NCBI GenBank assembly: GCA_965226025.1
Contig: CBDDCD010000003.1
Coordinates: 496,001 to 560,000, forward strand
Direction of reading: 5' to 3'
Length of the DNA stretch: 64,000 bases
Source of the DNA: Moanibacter sp965226025
GTDB taxonomy: Bacteria; Verrucomicrobiota; Verrucomicrobiia; Opitutales; UBA2987
A model generated the notes under the pieces. The model ran no database searches. It was not told the DNA's origin and saw only the letters and a list, made by a program, of their open reading frames with translations. The translations under genes were made by a program, and so were the position numbers. Positions 34,780 to 43,082 of this stretch are shown piece after piece; position 1 is the first letter of the stretch, and the number at the start of each line of letters is the position of its first letter.

Positions 34780-35448
34780 GTGAAGGCCAGGCAGCTCTTT
34801 CAACTTCCTCGATCGCTCCCATTCGGCGAATTTTTTGATTCCGAGGATTCCCCATGGGAATGGGTGGGAAGAATTGAAGAGGCGCTCGAATCGTGTCCGT
34901 TCAATCGAGCTTCCGGTGGGAAGGGCTTTCCGCCTGGGGCCATGGTCTCGGGCCAGGTCTTCATTCATGAATCGGTCAAACTGCCTTCCTATTGTGAGAT
35001 TCACGGTCCGTGCTACATCGGGGAGGGAACGGAGATTCGACCGGGCGCCTATATCCGAGGAAACGTGATCGTCGGCCGGGACTGTGTTCTGGGCAATTCG
35101 TGTGAGTACAAGAACTGCCTATTGATGGATCGAGTGGAGACGGCTCATTTCAACTACGTTGGCGATTCGATCCTGGGCTCCGAGTCGCATCTCGGAGCCG
35201 GAGTAATGCTGGCCAACCAGCGTTTGAAGAAAGATGAGGTACAAGTCAGCACGCCGGAGGGACGGGTGCCGACCGGTAGAAGGAAATTGGGTGCGCTCTT
35301 GGGGGAAGGGGCCCAGGTGGGATGCAACGCCGTCCTCCAGCCCGGTACGGTCCTCGGCAAAGGAGCGCTAGTATTGCCGATCGTCGCTTTTGGTGGCTAC
35401 TTGCCCGAGAACTCCATTGCCGCGAGCGCGAGCAAGATCCGATCATGA
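34780..35448 (+). CDS. Left-handed beta-helix acyl/acetyltransferase-like protein
   Basis: A 222-residue protein built of hexapeptide repeats ([LIV]-G-x4) from about residue 55 to 215: VFIHESVKLPSY, CYIGEGTEIRPGAYIRGNVIVGRDCVLG (outline), GAQVGCNAVLQPGTVLGKGALV. This is the fold of the C-terminal domain of GlmU and of related nucleotide-sugar acyltransferases. There is no nucleotidyltransferase domain, so it is not a full GlmU; it may transfer an acyl group or pair with a separate pyrophosphorylase. The start is a GTG at 34780, 26 bases after the tRNA. Its stop lies in a bidirectional terminator. Confidence 0.8.
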   Translation: MKARQLFQLPRSLPFGEFFDSEDSPWEWVGRIEEALESCPFNRASGGKGFPPGAMVSGQVFIHESVKLPSYCEIHGPCYIGEGTEIRPGAYIRGNVIVGRDCVLGNSCEYKNCLLMDRVETAHFNYVGDSILGSESHLGAGVMLANQRLKKDEVQVSTPEGRVPTGRRKLGALLGEGAQVGCNAVLQPGTVLGKGALVLPIVAFGGYLPENSIAASASKIRS

Positions 35449-35492
35449 ATTCCTAGCCTGGAAATCTGACAAGAATTCCAAGCTAGGAATTC
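35447..35492. terminator. Bidirectional terminator between convergent genes
   Basis: GAATTCCTAGCCTGGAA (35447-35463) pairs with TTCCAAGCTAGGAATTC (35476-35492), 16 of 17 positions, loop of 12. It spans the stop codons of both convergent genes. It shares TAGCCTGGAAATC with the hairpin after gltA. Confidence 0.65.
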
Positions 35493-36247
35493 AAAATTGA
35501 GATTACCTCCGGGTGCAGTTTCGAATTGGCGGCGATGATTGAGGTGCCTGAGACGGGGTCCTTTCCCTGCCAGTCGGTGATGCATCCGCCTGCGCCTCGA
35601 ATGATGGGTATCAGGGCGAGGAGATCCCAAGGATCCATGATTGGGTCCGCCATAATGTCGGCCCTTCCCTCCGCCAGGAGTAGGTAGCCGTAGCAATCTC
35701 CCCATGTATAGACCTCGGCAACGCGTTCGGTCAGTCGGGTCCATTTTACCGAATCCTGGTATTGGCCGGGCGTCTTCAGGTTCGAAACCAGGAGAAGCGA
35801 ATCCTGCAGGCGATCCGTATCCCTCATCCTGACCGTGGTTCCGTTCAGAGTAGTCCACTCACCGGTTCCCAAGAGAAGCTGGCGGGTTACGGGGTTGTGT
35901 ATCGCTCCGAGGAGAGGCTGTCCTTCGTGGAACAGGCTGATAAGGGTGCCGAACAGAGGGCAACCGGCGGCAAAGGCGCGGGTTCCGTCTATCGGGTCGA
36001 GGACCCAGACATAGGTGGCGCTCTCGTTCTCGGGCCCAAATTCTTCTCCCAGTATGCCGTGGTCAGGAAATTCCTTGGCGATGCGATCCCGCATCAATTC
36101 TTCTGCTCTTCGGTCTGCCAGAGTAACGGGAGAATCATCCTCTTTTCGATCCACCTGGAGCTCGGGATCTCCGAATAATTCGGCGATCACTTGACCGCTC
36201 TCCTCGGCCAGAAGGCGAACAAAATCAAGAAGCCTATCCTTATTCAT
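35483..36247 (-). CDS. Inositol-monophosphatase-family phosphatase (HisN-like candidate)
   Basis: A 254-residue Mg-dependent phosphatase of the FIG superfamily. Metal-binding motifs: GEEFG (Glu in HGILGEEFG), the signature DPIDGTRAF, and the C-terminal MDPWDLLA. Members act on inositol phosphate, 3'-phosphoadenosine phosphate or histidinol phosphate. Since HisB here lacks the phosphatase domain, a histidinol-phosphatase role (HisN) is plausible, but the sequence alone does not settle the substrate. Convergent with the beta-helix gene; its stop is inside the terminator. Confidence 0.88.
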   Translation of the reverse strand: MNKDRLLDFVRLLAEESGQVIAELFGDPELQVDRKEDDSPVTLADRRAEELMRDRIAKEFPDHGILGEEFGPENESATYVWVLDPIDGTRAFAAGCPLFGTLISLFHEGQPLLGAIHNPVTRQLLLGTGEWTTLNGTTVRMRDTDRLQDSLLLVSNLKTPGQYQDSVKWTRLTERVAEVYTWGDCYGYLLLAEGRADIMADPIMDPWDLLALIPIIRGAGGCITDWQGKDPVSGTSIIAANSKLHPEVISILNS

Positions 36248-36359
36248 AGTTTATCCTTTGTGGGTGGGCTAGCCGCAACCAAGAGCGAACGATTGTTGAT
36301 CACTGCATCCATTCGACTTGGCGCTCGCCTCACGCTGGAGTAGCGCTACGGTAGAATTG

Positions 36360-37016
36360 ATGCGGTTCGGCAGAGTCCCCATCCACGTTATCGACTTCGA
36401 AGGAAATCGCGAATGCGGTATTGTCGAATTTGGGGTTGTGACGCTCCTAAATGGGGAGATCTCCGAGGCGCGTACTAGATTGTGCCGTGCCCAAGGGAAA
36501 ATCCGTCCCGAGGAAGCGAAATTGCATGGCATCAGAGGTCGGGACACTCTGGTGTTTGAACCTTTTTCCATGGAATGGGAATACTTCAAAACTCTAAGAC
36601 AGAATGGTCCCTTTGCAGCACATTATGCGAGCATAGAGAATCGATTGATAAAGCAGGTCTGGCCCTATCCTCCCTATTCGCCCGACTTCCTCAGTAAGGA
36701 TCAAATGGTGGCGGATTGGGGGCTTTGGGTCGATACCTGCGTACTATATTGCAAGCTCTTCCCCCAGTTGGAAAGTCACAAGCTGATGGATTTGATCGAG
36801 GTCTTCGAGTTGGATTCGGAACTCGATCGAATTGCCATTCTCCACTGTCCGAAAAAAAGAGCGAAGTTCCACTGCGCTCTCTATGACGCTCTCGCCTCAA
36901 TGCTCCTCATCCGCCACATTAGCGGCCTCCCCGGGTTCGAAAACATTACCGTCCAATGGCTTCTCAAGAACAGCTCTCCGAGAGGAGCAAGGGCCTCCCA
37001 AGGGGAGCTATTTTAG
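36360..37016 (+). CDS. DnaQ-like 3'-5' exonuclease
   Basis: A 218-residue protein with the outline of the DEDDh exonuclease superfamily: Exo I HVIDFEGN (Asp and Glu), Exo II region FAAHYASIENRLI where the usual Asp is replaced by Glu, and Exo III FHCALYDALAS with His and Asp. Likely a small DNA or RNA trimming exonuclease. I start at the ATG at 36360; an upstream TTG at 36318 would add 14 residues. The next gene starts five bases after its stop, so the two are probably one operon. Confidence 0.75.
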   Translation: MRFGRVPIHVIDFEGNRECGIVEFGVVTLLNGEISEARTRLCRAQGKIRPEEAKLHGIRGRDTLVFEPFSMEWEYFKTLRQNGPFAAHYASIENRLIKQVWPYPPYSPDFLSKDQMVADWGLWVDTCVLYCKLFPQLESHKLMDLIEVFELDSELDRIAILHCPKKRAKFHCALYDALASMLLIRHISGLPGFENITVQWLLKNSSPRGARASQGELF

Positions 37017-37021
37017 GAGTC

Positions 37022-37315
37022 ATGGAACCCGAACTTCCGTATCCAAAGCGGGCCCATTTTGTCGATGGGAAAGTGGTGTATGAATACCTCATACCGGTGG
37101 GAGAGAAAGCCAAGGTCCTTCGCGACCTCTATCCCTTCGTGGGTGTACCTTCCTTGCAGGAGAAGAGGTACGATCTACATGAAGGCAAGGTATTCAGAGT
37201 GGTCGACTTTCAAGTCGTTCGAGAGCGTGATCACAATTGGCTGGTGAGTCCGTACTATTTCAATAGTGGCGGAACCGTTATCGATTGGATGCCACCGGAA
37301 TGGGAGGATGAATGA
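37022..37315 (+). CDS. Small unknown protein downstream of the exonuclease
   Basis: A 97-residue, mostly beta-strand-like, slightly acidic protein (MEPELPYPKRAHFVDGK..., ending WMPPEWEDE). I do not recognise it. TAGGAG five bases before the ATG at 37022 decides this start over an upstream ATG at 36956 that would overlap the exonuclease gene by 61 bases. Tight spacing to the exonuclease suggests a functional link, not established. Confidence 0.7.
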   Translation: MEPELPYPKRAHFVDGKVVYEYLIPVGEKAKVLRDLYPFVGVPSLQEKRYDLHEGKVFRVVDFQVVRERDHNWLVSPYYFNSGGTVIDWMPPEWEDE

Positions 37316-37486
37316 ACTTCATCACCTTTCGGATTTTCGAAACTGTTCGGTAAGGTCAGTTTGAGCTCCGGTTGGGGCTGGAGGCACTCGCCTTGCTTGC
37401 AATTCGGATCGAACTGAGTAGGGAGTACTTGAACACGACCGAATGCTGTGCTCTGATTCTGAGCAAGCCCAATCAAAAACGGTCCG

Positions 37487-37903
37487 ATGCTAGAACAACT
37501 GAAAAGAATATTCACCAAACAGGAGGAGACTTCCGATGGGCTGGAGCAGATCCAGAGAGAAGCGATCATCGACCTACTGCTGCTCTGCAGGTATGCCGAC
37601 AACCATCTTGCGCTGATGGAAGACAGCATTTTCGACGAGGAAGTTGAGAGCTTCCACTGGGATTCCGGGACTCATCTTGAGGGTTACATTCAAGAGGCGA
37701 CATCGAGGGTCCGAAATATCAGGAGTAGCACAGATGCCAGAGGATCCTTTCTGGAGAGCGTTAGTGAACGCCTTCAGGAAGGGGAAGTGAAGGATCGCGC
37801 TTTGGACCTTTGCAAACGGTTATTCAGGTCGGATGGAGTTCAATCCGAGGAGGAGGACGTATTCGAAAAAGAGATTCGGGATGCGTTTGAGCGTATGGGG
37901 TGA
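37487..37903 (+). CDS. TerB-like helical protein
   Basis: A 138-residue, all-helical acidic protein. EAIIDLLLLCRYADNHLALMEDSIFDEE has the spacing of the TerB/DjlA N-terminal helical module (helix, Asp/Glu-rich turn, helix), which in tellurite-resistance TerB binds metal. No other ter genes are nearby, so the tellurite role should not be assumed. A 171-base gap before it holds nothing recognised. Convergent with gyrA. Confidence 0.6.
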   Translation: MLEQLKRIFTKQEETSDGLEQIQREAIIDLLLLCRYADNHLALMEDSIFDEEVESFHWDSGTHLEGYIQEATSRVRNIRSSTDARGSFLESVSERLQEGEVKDRALDLCKRLFRSDGVQSEEEDVFEKEIRDAFERMG

Positions 37904-37922
37904 GCCCTTCTACCGGAAACTA

Positions 37923-40349
37923 TCAAGCCTTGTCCTCTTCGACCTCGACCACTTTTGAGATCCCAATAAGTTTGTCCCCTCCGGTAAGGTTGATCAGTTT
38001 CACCCCTTGAGTAGTGCGTCCGATGACGCGAACTTCCCTGACCCGTGTGCGCACCGCTTGGCCGGAGTGGGTGAGGAGCATGATCTCGTCTTGCTCCCTG
38101 ACGCTGAGGGCGCCGACAACTCCGGAGGTTCTGATTGCGATTACCCCGCTACCTCCGCGCGATTGAAGACGATACTGGTCGTAGCTCGTCCTTTTACCCT
38201 GACCATTTTGGCCGGCGATGAGAAGGGTTGATTCTGGGTCGACCACCTCAATCGTGACGACATAGTCCCGCTCCTTCTTAAAACGGATTCCTCTCACTCC
38301 CCGAGTGGCCCTTCCCTGATCCCTCAAGTCTGTCTCCCTAAAGCGAATGGACATTCCGGTTCTCGTTATCATGACGAGTTCGTCTTCTCCGGTCGTCAAC
38401 TTCGCTCCGATCAGCTGATCGCCCTTGTCAATATTGATGCCGATGGTCCCGCCTTTACGATAGTTCCGGTAATCATTGAGGTTCGTCTTTTTCACTACCC
38501 CATGGTAGGTGCAGAGGACAAGGTGGAGATCCTCGCTGAATTCGCTCACACAAATCATGCTGGCGATCTGTTCGTCCTTCTGCAATTGAAGCACATTGGC
38601 GAGCGATCTACCTTTCGAAATCCGGGTCCCATCCGGAATATCGTAGACCTTTTCCACATAGACGCGGCCATTGTTCATGAAGAACATGATGAAGTCGTGG
38701 GTACTGGCCGTGAATAGATGCTCGACGAAATCCTCCTGGTGAGATCCGGTCCCGATGACTCCTTTCCCCCCTCTTTTCTGGGACTTATAGGAGCTGACAG
38801 CAGTTCGCTTGATAAATCCCTTGTGGGTGACGGTGATCGCACATCCCTCATTAGCGATCAGATCCTCCATGCGAAACTGGCCTTCGGCCGGTAGGAGGAG
38901 GGTCCGACGAGGGTTGTGGTGTTGCTCTTTCATCTCGAGGAGTTCGCTTTTGACCACCTCGACGAGTCTCGTCTCGCTATCCAGAATAGCTTTGAGCTCG
39001 GCAATGACCTTCATCAATTCGAGGTATTCATTCTCGATCTTTTCGCGTTCGAGGCCGGTCAACTGGTAGAGCCTGAGTTCGAGCACGCCGTTCGTCTGGC
39101 GCTCGGAGAGCGGATACTTGGCCATCAGCGCCGCCCTTGCCTCGTCTCGATTGCTGCTTTGCCGAATGATTCTGACAAAATCGTCGAGGTTGCTCAGGGC
39201 CAATTTGTACCCTTCCAGCAGGTGGGCTCTGTCCTCCGCCTTTTTCTTCCGGAAACTGGAGCGACGAAGAACAACCTCCCGGCGGTGCTCGATGTAGCAC
39301 TCAAGCATCTCCTTGATATTCATCTCCTTAGGGCGTCTCTTATCCAAGGCGAGAAGGATGACTCCAAAAGTGCTCTCGAGTTGTGTCAGCTTGAAGAGGT
39401 TGTTGATCGTGACACGGGGAATTTCACCCATCTTCAGTTCTACGACAATTCGGGTATTGACGTCTGATTCGTCTCTCAGATCGCTGACCGATTGAAGCGT
39501 CTTGTTCTGAACCAATTCGGCAATCTTGGACACCAGGCTGGAGCGATTGACGTTGTAGGGAATCTCGGTAACGACAATCTGCTCACGATTCCCTTTCATT
39601 TCCTCGACATGGGCGGACCCTTTTACCCTGATGATGCCTCGACCCGTCTTCATGTAGCTTTCAATACCATCCGTCCCCATTATTGCTCCGCCGGTGGGAA
39701 AATCGGGCCCCGGCATGATCTCGCGAATTCCGTCGATACTGAGTTCGGGATTATCCATTACAGTACAGGCGGCATCGATTATTTCGCCGAGGTTATGGGG
39801 AGGGATGTTGGTCGTCATTCCCACCGCGATTCCGGTCGATCCATTCATCAGGAGATTGGGCAGGGCGGCCGGGAGGACACTCGGTTCCGTGGTGGACTCC
39901 TTGTAGTTGGGTACGAAATCGGTCGTGTCCTCGTCGATGCTCCGAAGCATTTCCTCGGCGAGTGATTGCAGGCGGCTCTCCGTGTATCGGAAGGCGGCAG
40001 GAGGATCGCCGTCGATCGAACCGAAGTTTCCCTGGGGCTCGATCAGGGGATACCGCATCACCCAATCCTGGCCGAGGCGAACCAGGGAATCGTAAATTGC
40101 GCCGTCTCCATGAGGGTGATAGTTTTTCATCACCTCCCCAACCACGGCGGCGCATTTGTCGAAGGGTCGACTATGGACCAAACCTTCACGCAGCATGGCG
40201 TAGAGAATGCGTCGTTGGACAGGTTTGAGGCCGTCACGGGCGTCGGGTAGGGCGCGCGAAACGATTACCGACATCGAATAATCGATGTAGGCGGACCGCA
40301 TGACGTCGCTTATGCTCGTCGTTACCAGCTTCTCGTTTTCTGTGTACAC
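37923..40349 (-). CDS. gyrA: DNA gyrase subunit A
   Basis: The breakage-reunion subunit of gyrase (808 aa), which with GyrB supercoils DNA. Catalytic Tyr is residue 122 (AAFRYTESRL). The QRDR reads HPHGDGAIYD, with Gly at position 83 where E. coli has Ser. The C-terminal wrapping domain has the GyrA box QKRGGKG and repeated beta-pinwheel blades (for example RKGGTIGI, GRATRGVRGIRF, RTTQGVKL). It lacks the long acidic tail of some gyrases. 18 bases separate it from gyrB. Confidence 0.98.
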   Translation of the reverse strand: MYTENEKLVTTSISDVMRSAYIDYSMSVIVSRALPDARDGLKPVQRRILYAMLREGLVHSRPFDKCAAVVGEVMKNYHPHGDGAIYDSLVRLGQDWVMRYPLIEPQGNFGSIDGDPPAAFRYTESRLQSLAEEMLRSIDEDTTDFVPNYKESTTEPSVLPAALPNLLMNGSTGIAVGMTTNIPPHNLGEIIDAACTVMDNPELSIDGIREIMPGPDFPTGGAIMGTDGIESYMKTGRGIIRVKGSAHVEEMKGNREQIVVTEIPYNVNRSSLVSKIAELVQNKTLQSVSDLRDESDVNTRIVVELKMGEIPRVTINNLFKLTQLESTFGVILLALDKRRPKEMNIKEMLECYIEHRREVVLRRSSFRKKKAEDRAHLLEGYKLALSNLDDFVRIIRQSSNRDEARAALMAKYPLSERQTNGVLELRLYQLTGLEREKIENEYLELMKVIAELKAILDSETRLVEVVKSELLEMKEQHHNPRRTLLLPAEGQFRMEDLIANEGCAITVTHKGFIKRTAVSSYKSQKRGGKGVIGTGSHQEDFVEHLFTASTHDFIMFFMNNGRVYVEKVYDIPDGTRISKGRSLANVLQLQKDEQIASMICVSEFSEDLHLVLCTYHGVVKKTNLNDYRNYRKGGTIGINIDKGDQLIGAKLTTGEDELVMITRTGMSIRFRETDLRDQGRATRGVRGIRFKKERDYVVTIEVVDPESTLLIAGQNGQGKRTSYDQYRLQSRGGSGVIAIRTSGVVGALSVREQDEIMLLTHSGQAVRTRVREVRVIGRTTQGVKLINLTGGDKLIGISKVVEVEEDKA

Positions 40350-40367
40350 CTGGTAAGGAAGTGGGAG

Positions 40368-42890
40368 CTAAACGTCGAGGTAGGAAGTGTTGAGCGCGTT
40401 GTCCTCGATAAAGGCCCGGCGTGGCGCAACGTTTTCACCCATCAGCATGCTGAAGGTGGTCTCTGCGATCGCGGCATCCGAAATTTCGACCTTCAGAAGT
40501 TTTCGTTTTTCGGGATCCATCGTCGTTTCGAAGAGTTGCTTGGAATTCATCTCTCCCAAGCCCTTGTATCGTTGAATGGTAAGCCCGCGACGACCGAGTT
40601 CACGAATTTTTGGGGTGAGCTCCAGAATCGAGTGAAGCTCGATGGTGTGCTCCTGGTCGCTTGATCCCCGGATTTCCTGGAGCTTGTAGCGCGGTTCGGC
40701 CGTGGCCGACCAATGTTTCACCTCAAGCCCGATTCTTTCGATCTCCTTCAAGACCTTGGACATCTCGGGCGCCTCATAGATTTCGTGTACCGAGATTCTC
40801 TGATTCAGTAAGCTCCCGTTGTGGTTGACCTGGCGGGTGAAACTCTCGTCGTAGACGTCGCCGATTTCGTTTTCTACGTAGAATCGCGCCCTTGCGTCAT
40901 CGTCTACGAGGAAGGAAAAGGACTCCTCATTGCCGGTGCGAATACGGGCCAGATATCTTGGAAGCTGAAGATCCGGATTGTGCTGATCGAGGTAACGGCT
41001 CAGTTTGCACCCGAATCGTGCGACCCCGCCGCCCAGCATTTCGAGACGAGAGAGCGCTTCGACGATCTTGTCGACTTTGGATCCCGGTATCTCGAAGTCA
41101 TCCCGAAAACGGTGAAGGGTAACGTCCTCGGAGCCGAGCTCGAGAAGGATGCGATTCAGATCGGCATCGTTGTCGATGTACTGTTCTCTCCGCCTTCGCT
41201 TAATTTTGTAGAGAGGCGGCTGGGCAAGGTAGATGAAGCCCTTGTCTATCAGACCACGCATGTAACGGTAGAAGAATGTCAGGTAGAGGGTACTGATGTG
41301 CAGGCCGTCGACGTCGGCATCGGCCATGAGTATAATCTTGTGGTAGCGGGTCTTGTCTGGATCGAAAGCGCCGTCCCCCTCGTGGTCACCGATTCCGGTT
41401 CCAAGGGCTAATATGAGAAGATGAATATTCTTGTTGTTGAGGGCCTTATCGAGGCGCGCTTTTTCCACGTTGATGGGCTTTCCAAAGAGAGGGAGGATAG
41501 CTTGAAAGCGCCGATCTCTTCCCTGCTTGGCGGATCCTCCGGCAGAGTCGCCCTCAACTATGAAGAGTTCGCAGAGAGCAGGATCCTTTTCCGAGCAGTC
41601 GGCTAATTTTCCAGGTAAGCCACCGCCGATCAGGGCGCTTTTGCGAACGGTTTCTCGAGCTTTGCGGGCGGCATCGCGGGCGCGGGCCGCATTCAGGCTC
41701 TTCTCGATGATCCTCTTCGCCACTGCAGGGCTGGTCTCAAAGTGGTACTTCAGATTTTCACCGACGATCTTCTGCACGATGCCGTCCACTTCATTGTTGG
41801 ATAGCTTGGTCTTGGTCTGCCCTTCGAATCGCGGCTCCGGAACCTTCACCGAAATGACCGCGCTGAGGCCCTCTCGAACGTCGTCTCCCGTCAGGCTGGG
41901 ATCCTTGTCTTTGATGATGTTGTTGGCTTTGGCGTAGTTGTTGATTACACGGGTGAGCGCAGTTCTGAAACCGGAAAGGTGGGTTCCTCCCTCGATATTG
42001 TGAATGCTGTTGGCATAGGCATAAATCTGATCGTTGAACCCGTCATTGTACTGGAGAGCGATGTCGACGACGATTTGGGATTCGGATCCCGCATCTTCCG
42101 AAGCGGAAACTCCGGTAAACGAGATCGGATTGTTGTGAACCAGTTGTTTTGACTTGTTCAAAAACGCGACATACTCCGAAATCCCATCCTTGAATCGGAA
42201 GACCTCACCTTTGTTGGTGCGATCGTCGACCAGTTCGATGGCAACCCCGGGATTCAAGAAGGCGAGCTCCCGCAGCCTTTTCGCAATAATCTCGTACTGA
42301 AAATCGCGAACGATGAGGAAGATCTCTGGATCAGGTAGAAAAGAGATCTTGGTGCCGGTTTTTCGGGTTGTTCCGATTACTTTCAATTTCTGTGTCGTCT
42401 TTCCCCGAGCGAAAGACATATGATAGACCTGCCCTTCGCGACTGACTTCCGCGACAAACCACTCGGACACCGCGTTGACGCATTTGGCCCCTACTCCGTG
42501 GAGTCCCCCGGATACCTGATAGGCCCCTTTGGAGAATTTTCCGCCCGCATGGAGATTTGTCAGCACGAGCTCGAGCGCGGGCATATTATGCTTCGGATGG
42601 ATGTCTACCGGAATGCCACGTCCATCGTCCTCTATGGAACATGAACCATCAATGTGGACTGTGATCTTGATCAGGTTGCAGTAGCCTGCCAGAGCCTCGT
42701 CGACGGAGTTATCAACGATTTCGAATACGCAGTGATGCAGACCCCTTTCATGGGTGTCTCCGATGTACATGTCGGGTCGCTTCCGGACCCCCTCCAGGCC
42801 CTCGAGTTTCTCTATCGTAGAAGCATCGTATTCGGACGGGGATTTGCTTCCTTTATCGTTTGATTGAGAACGATTTACAGATTCAGACAT
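40368..42890 (-). CDS. gyrB: DNA gyrase subunit B
   Basis: The ATPase subunit of gyrase (840 aa). GHKL ATPase: EIVDNSVDEALAG, EDDGRGIPVDIH, GGLHGVGAKCVNA. TOPRIM: the EGDSAGGSAKQGRDR motif with its catalytic Glu and the DADVDG Mg-binding triad. It has the long insertion in the TOPRIM/C-terminal part seen in many Gram-negative gyrases and ends in the usual NALNTSYLDV manner. The frame is open 90 bases further up, but MSESVNRS at 42890 is the likely start. gyrB-gyrA form one operon. Confidence 0.97.
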   Translation of the reverse strand: MSESVNRSQSNDKGSKSPSEYDASTIEKLEGLEGVRKRPDMYIGDTHERGLHHCVFEIVDNSVDEALAGYCNLIKITVHIDGSCSIEDDGRGIPVDIHPKHNMPALELVLTNLHAGGKFSKGAYQVSGGLHGVGAKCVNAVSEWFVAEVSREGQVYHMSFARGKTTQKLKVIGTTRKTGTKISFLPDPEIFLIVRDFQYEIIAKRLRELAFLNPGVAIELVDDRTNKGEVFRFKDGISEYVAFLNKSKQLVHNNPISFTGVSASEDAGSESQIVVDIALQYNDGFNDQIYAYANSIHNIEGGTHLSGFRTALTRVINNYAKANNIIKDKDPSLTGDDVREGLSAVISVKVPEPRFEGQTKTKLSNNEVDGIVQKIVGENLKYHFETSPAVAKRIIEKSLNAARARDAARKARETVRKSALIGGGLPGKLADCSEKDPALCELFIVEGDSAGGSAKQGRDRRFQAILPLFGKPINVEKARLDKALNNKNIHLLILALGTGIGDHEGDGAFDPDKTRYHKIILMADADVDGLHISTLYLTFFYRYMRGLIDKGFIYLAQPPLYKIKRRRREQYIDNDADLNRILLELGSEDVTLHRFRDDFEIPGSKVDKIVEALSRLEMLGGGVARFGCKLSRYLDQHNPDLQLPRYLARIRTGNEESFSFLVDDDARARFYVENEIGDVYDESFTRQVNHNGSLLNQRISVHEIYEAPEMSKVLKEIERIGLEVKHWSATAEPRYKLQEIRGSSDQEHTIELHSILELTPKIRELGRRGLTIQRYKGLGEMNSKQLFETTMDPEKRKLLKVEISDAAIAETTFSMLMGENVAPRRAFIEDNALNTSYLDV

Positions 42891-43082
42891 CTTTACTGGG
42901 ATTTTCTCGAAAAGCGGTTGGAAACCGCATCTTGAGCCTACACTGTGAGGAGCGAAAAAGGCAACCCAGAAACGGGGCAAAATTGGGCAAATTTCGGAGG
43001 AATCTTTCGAAATGAAAGTGGTCCAGCTCTACCTCCTTCTCACTCAACACGGTCTCGCGAAGAAGGGTGTGAGATAACCGGG
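42891..43082. other. Intergenic region upstream of gyrB
   Basis: 192 bases between the gyrB start and the stop of the SLC13 gene, both on the minus strand. It must hold the gyrB promoter and the end of the oxidase-operon transcript; no consensus element or hairpin stands out. Confidence 0.4.

Noticed and set aside
39028..39467. Plus-strand frames within gyrA
   Set aside because: They lie wholly in a confirmed essential gene and have no recognisable features.
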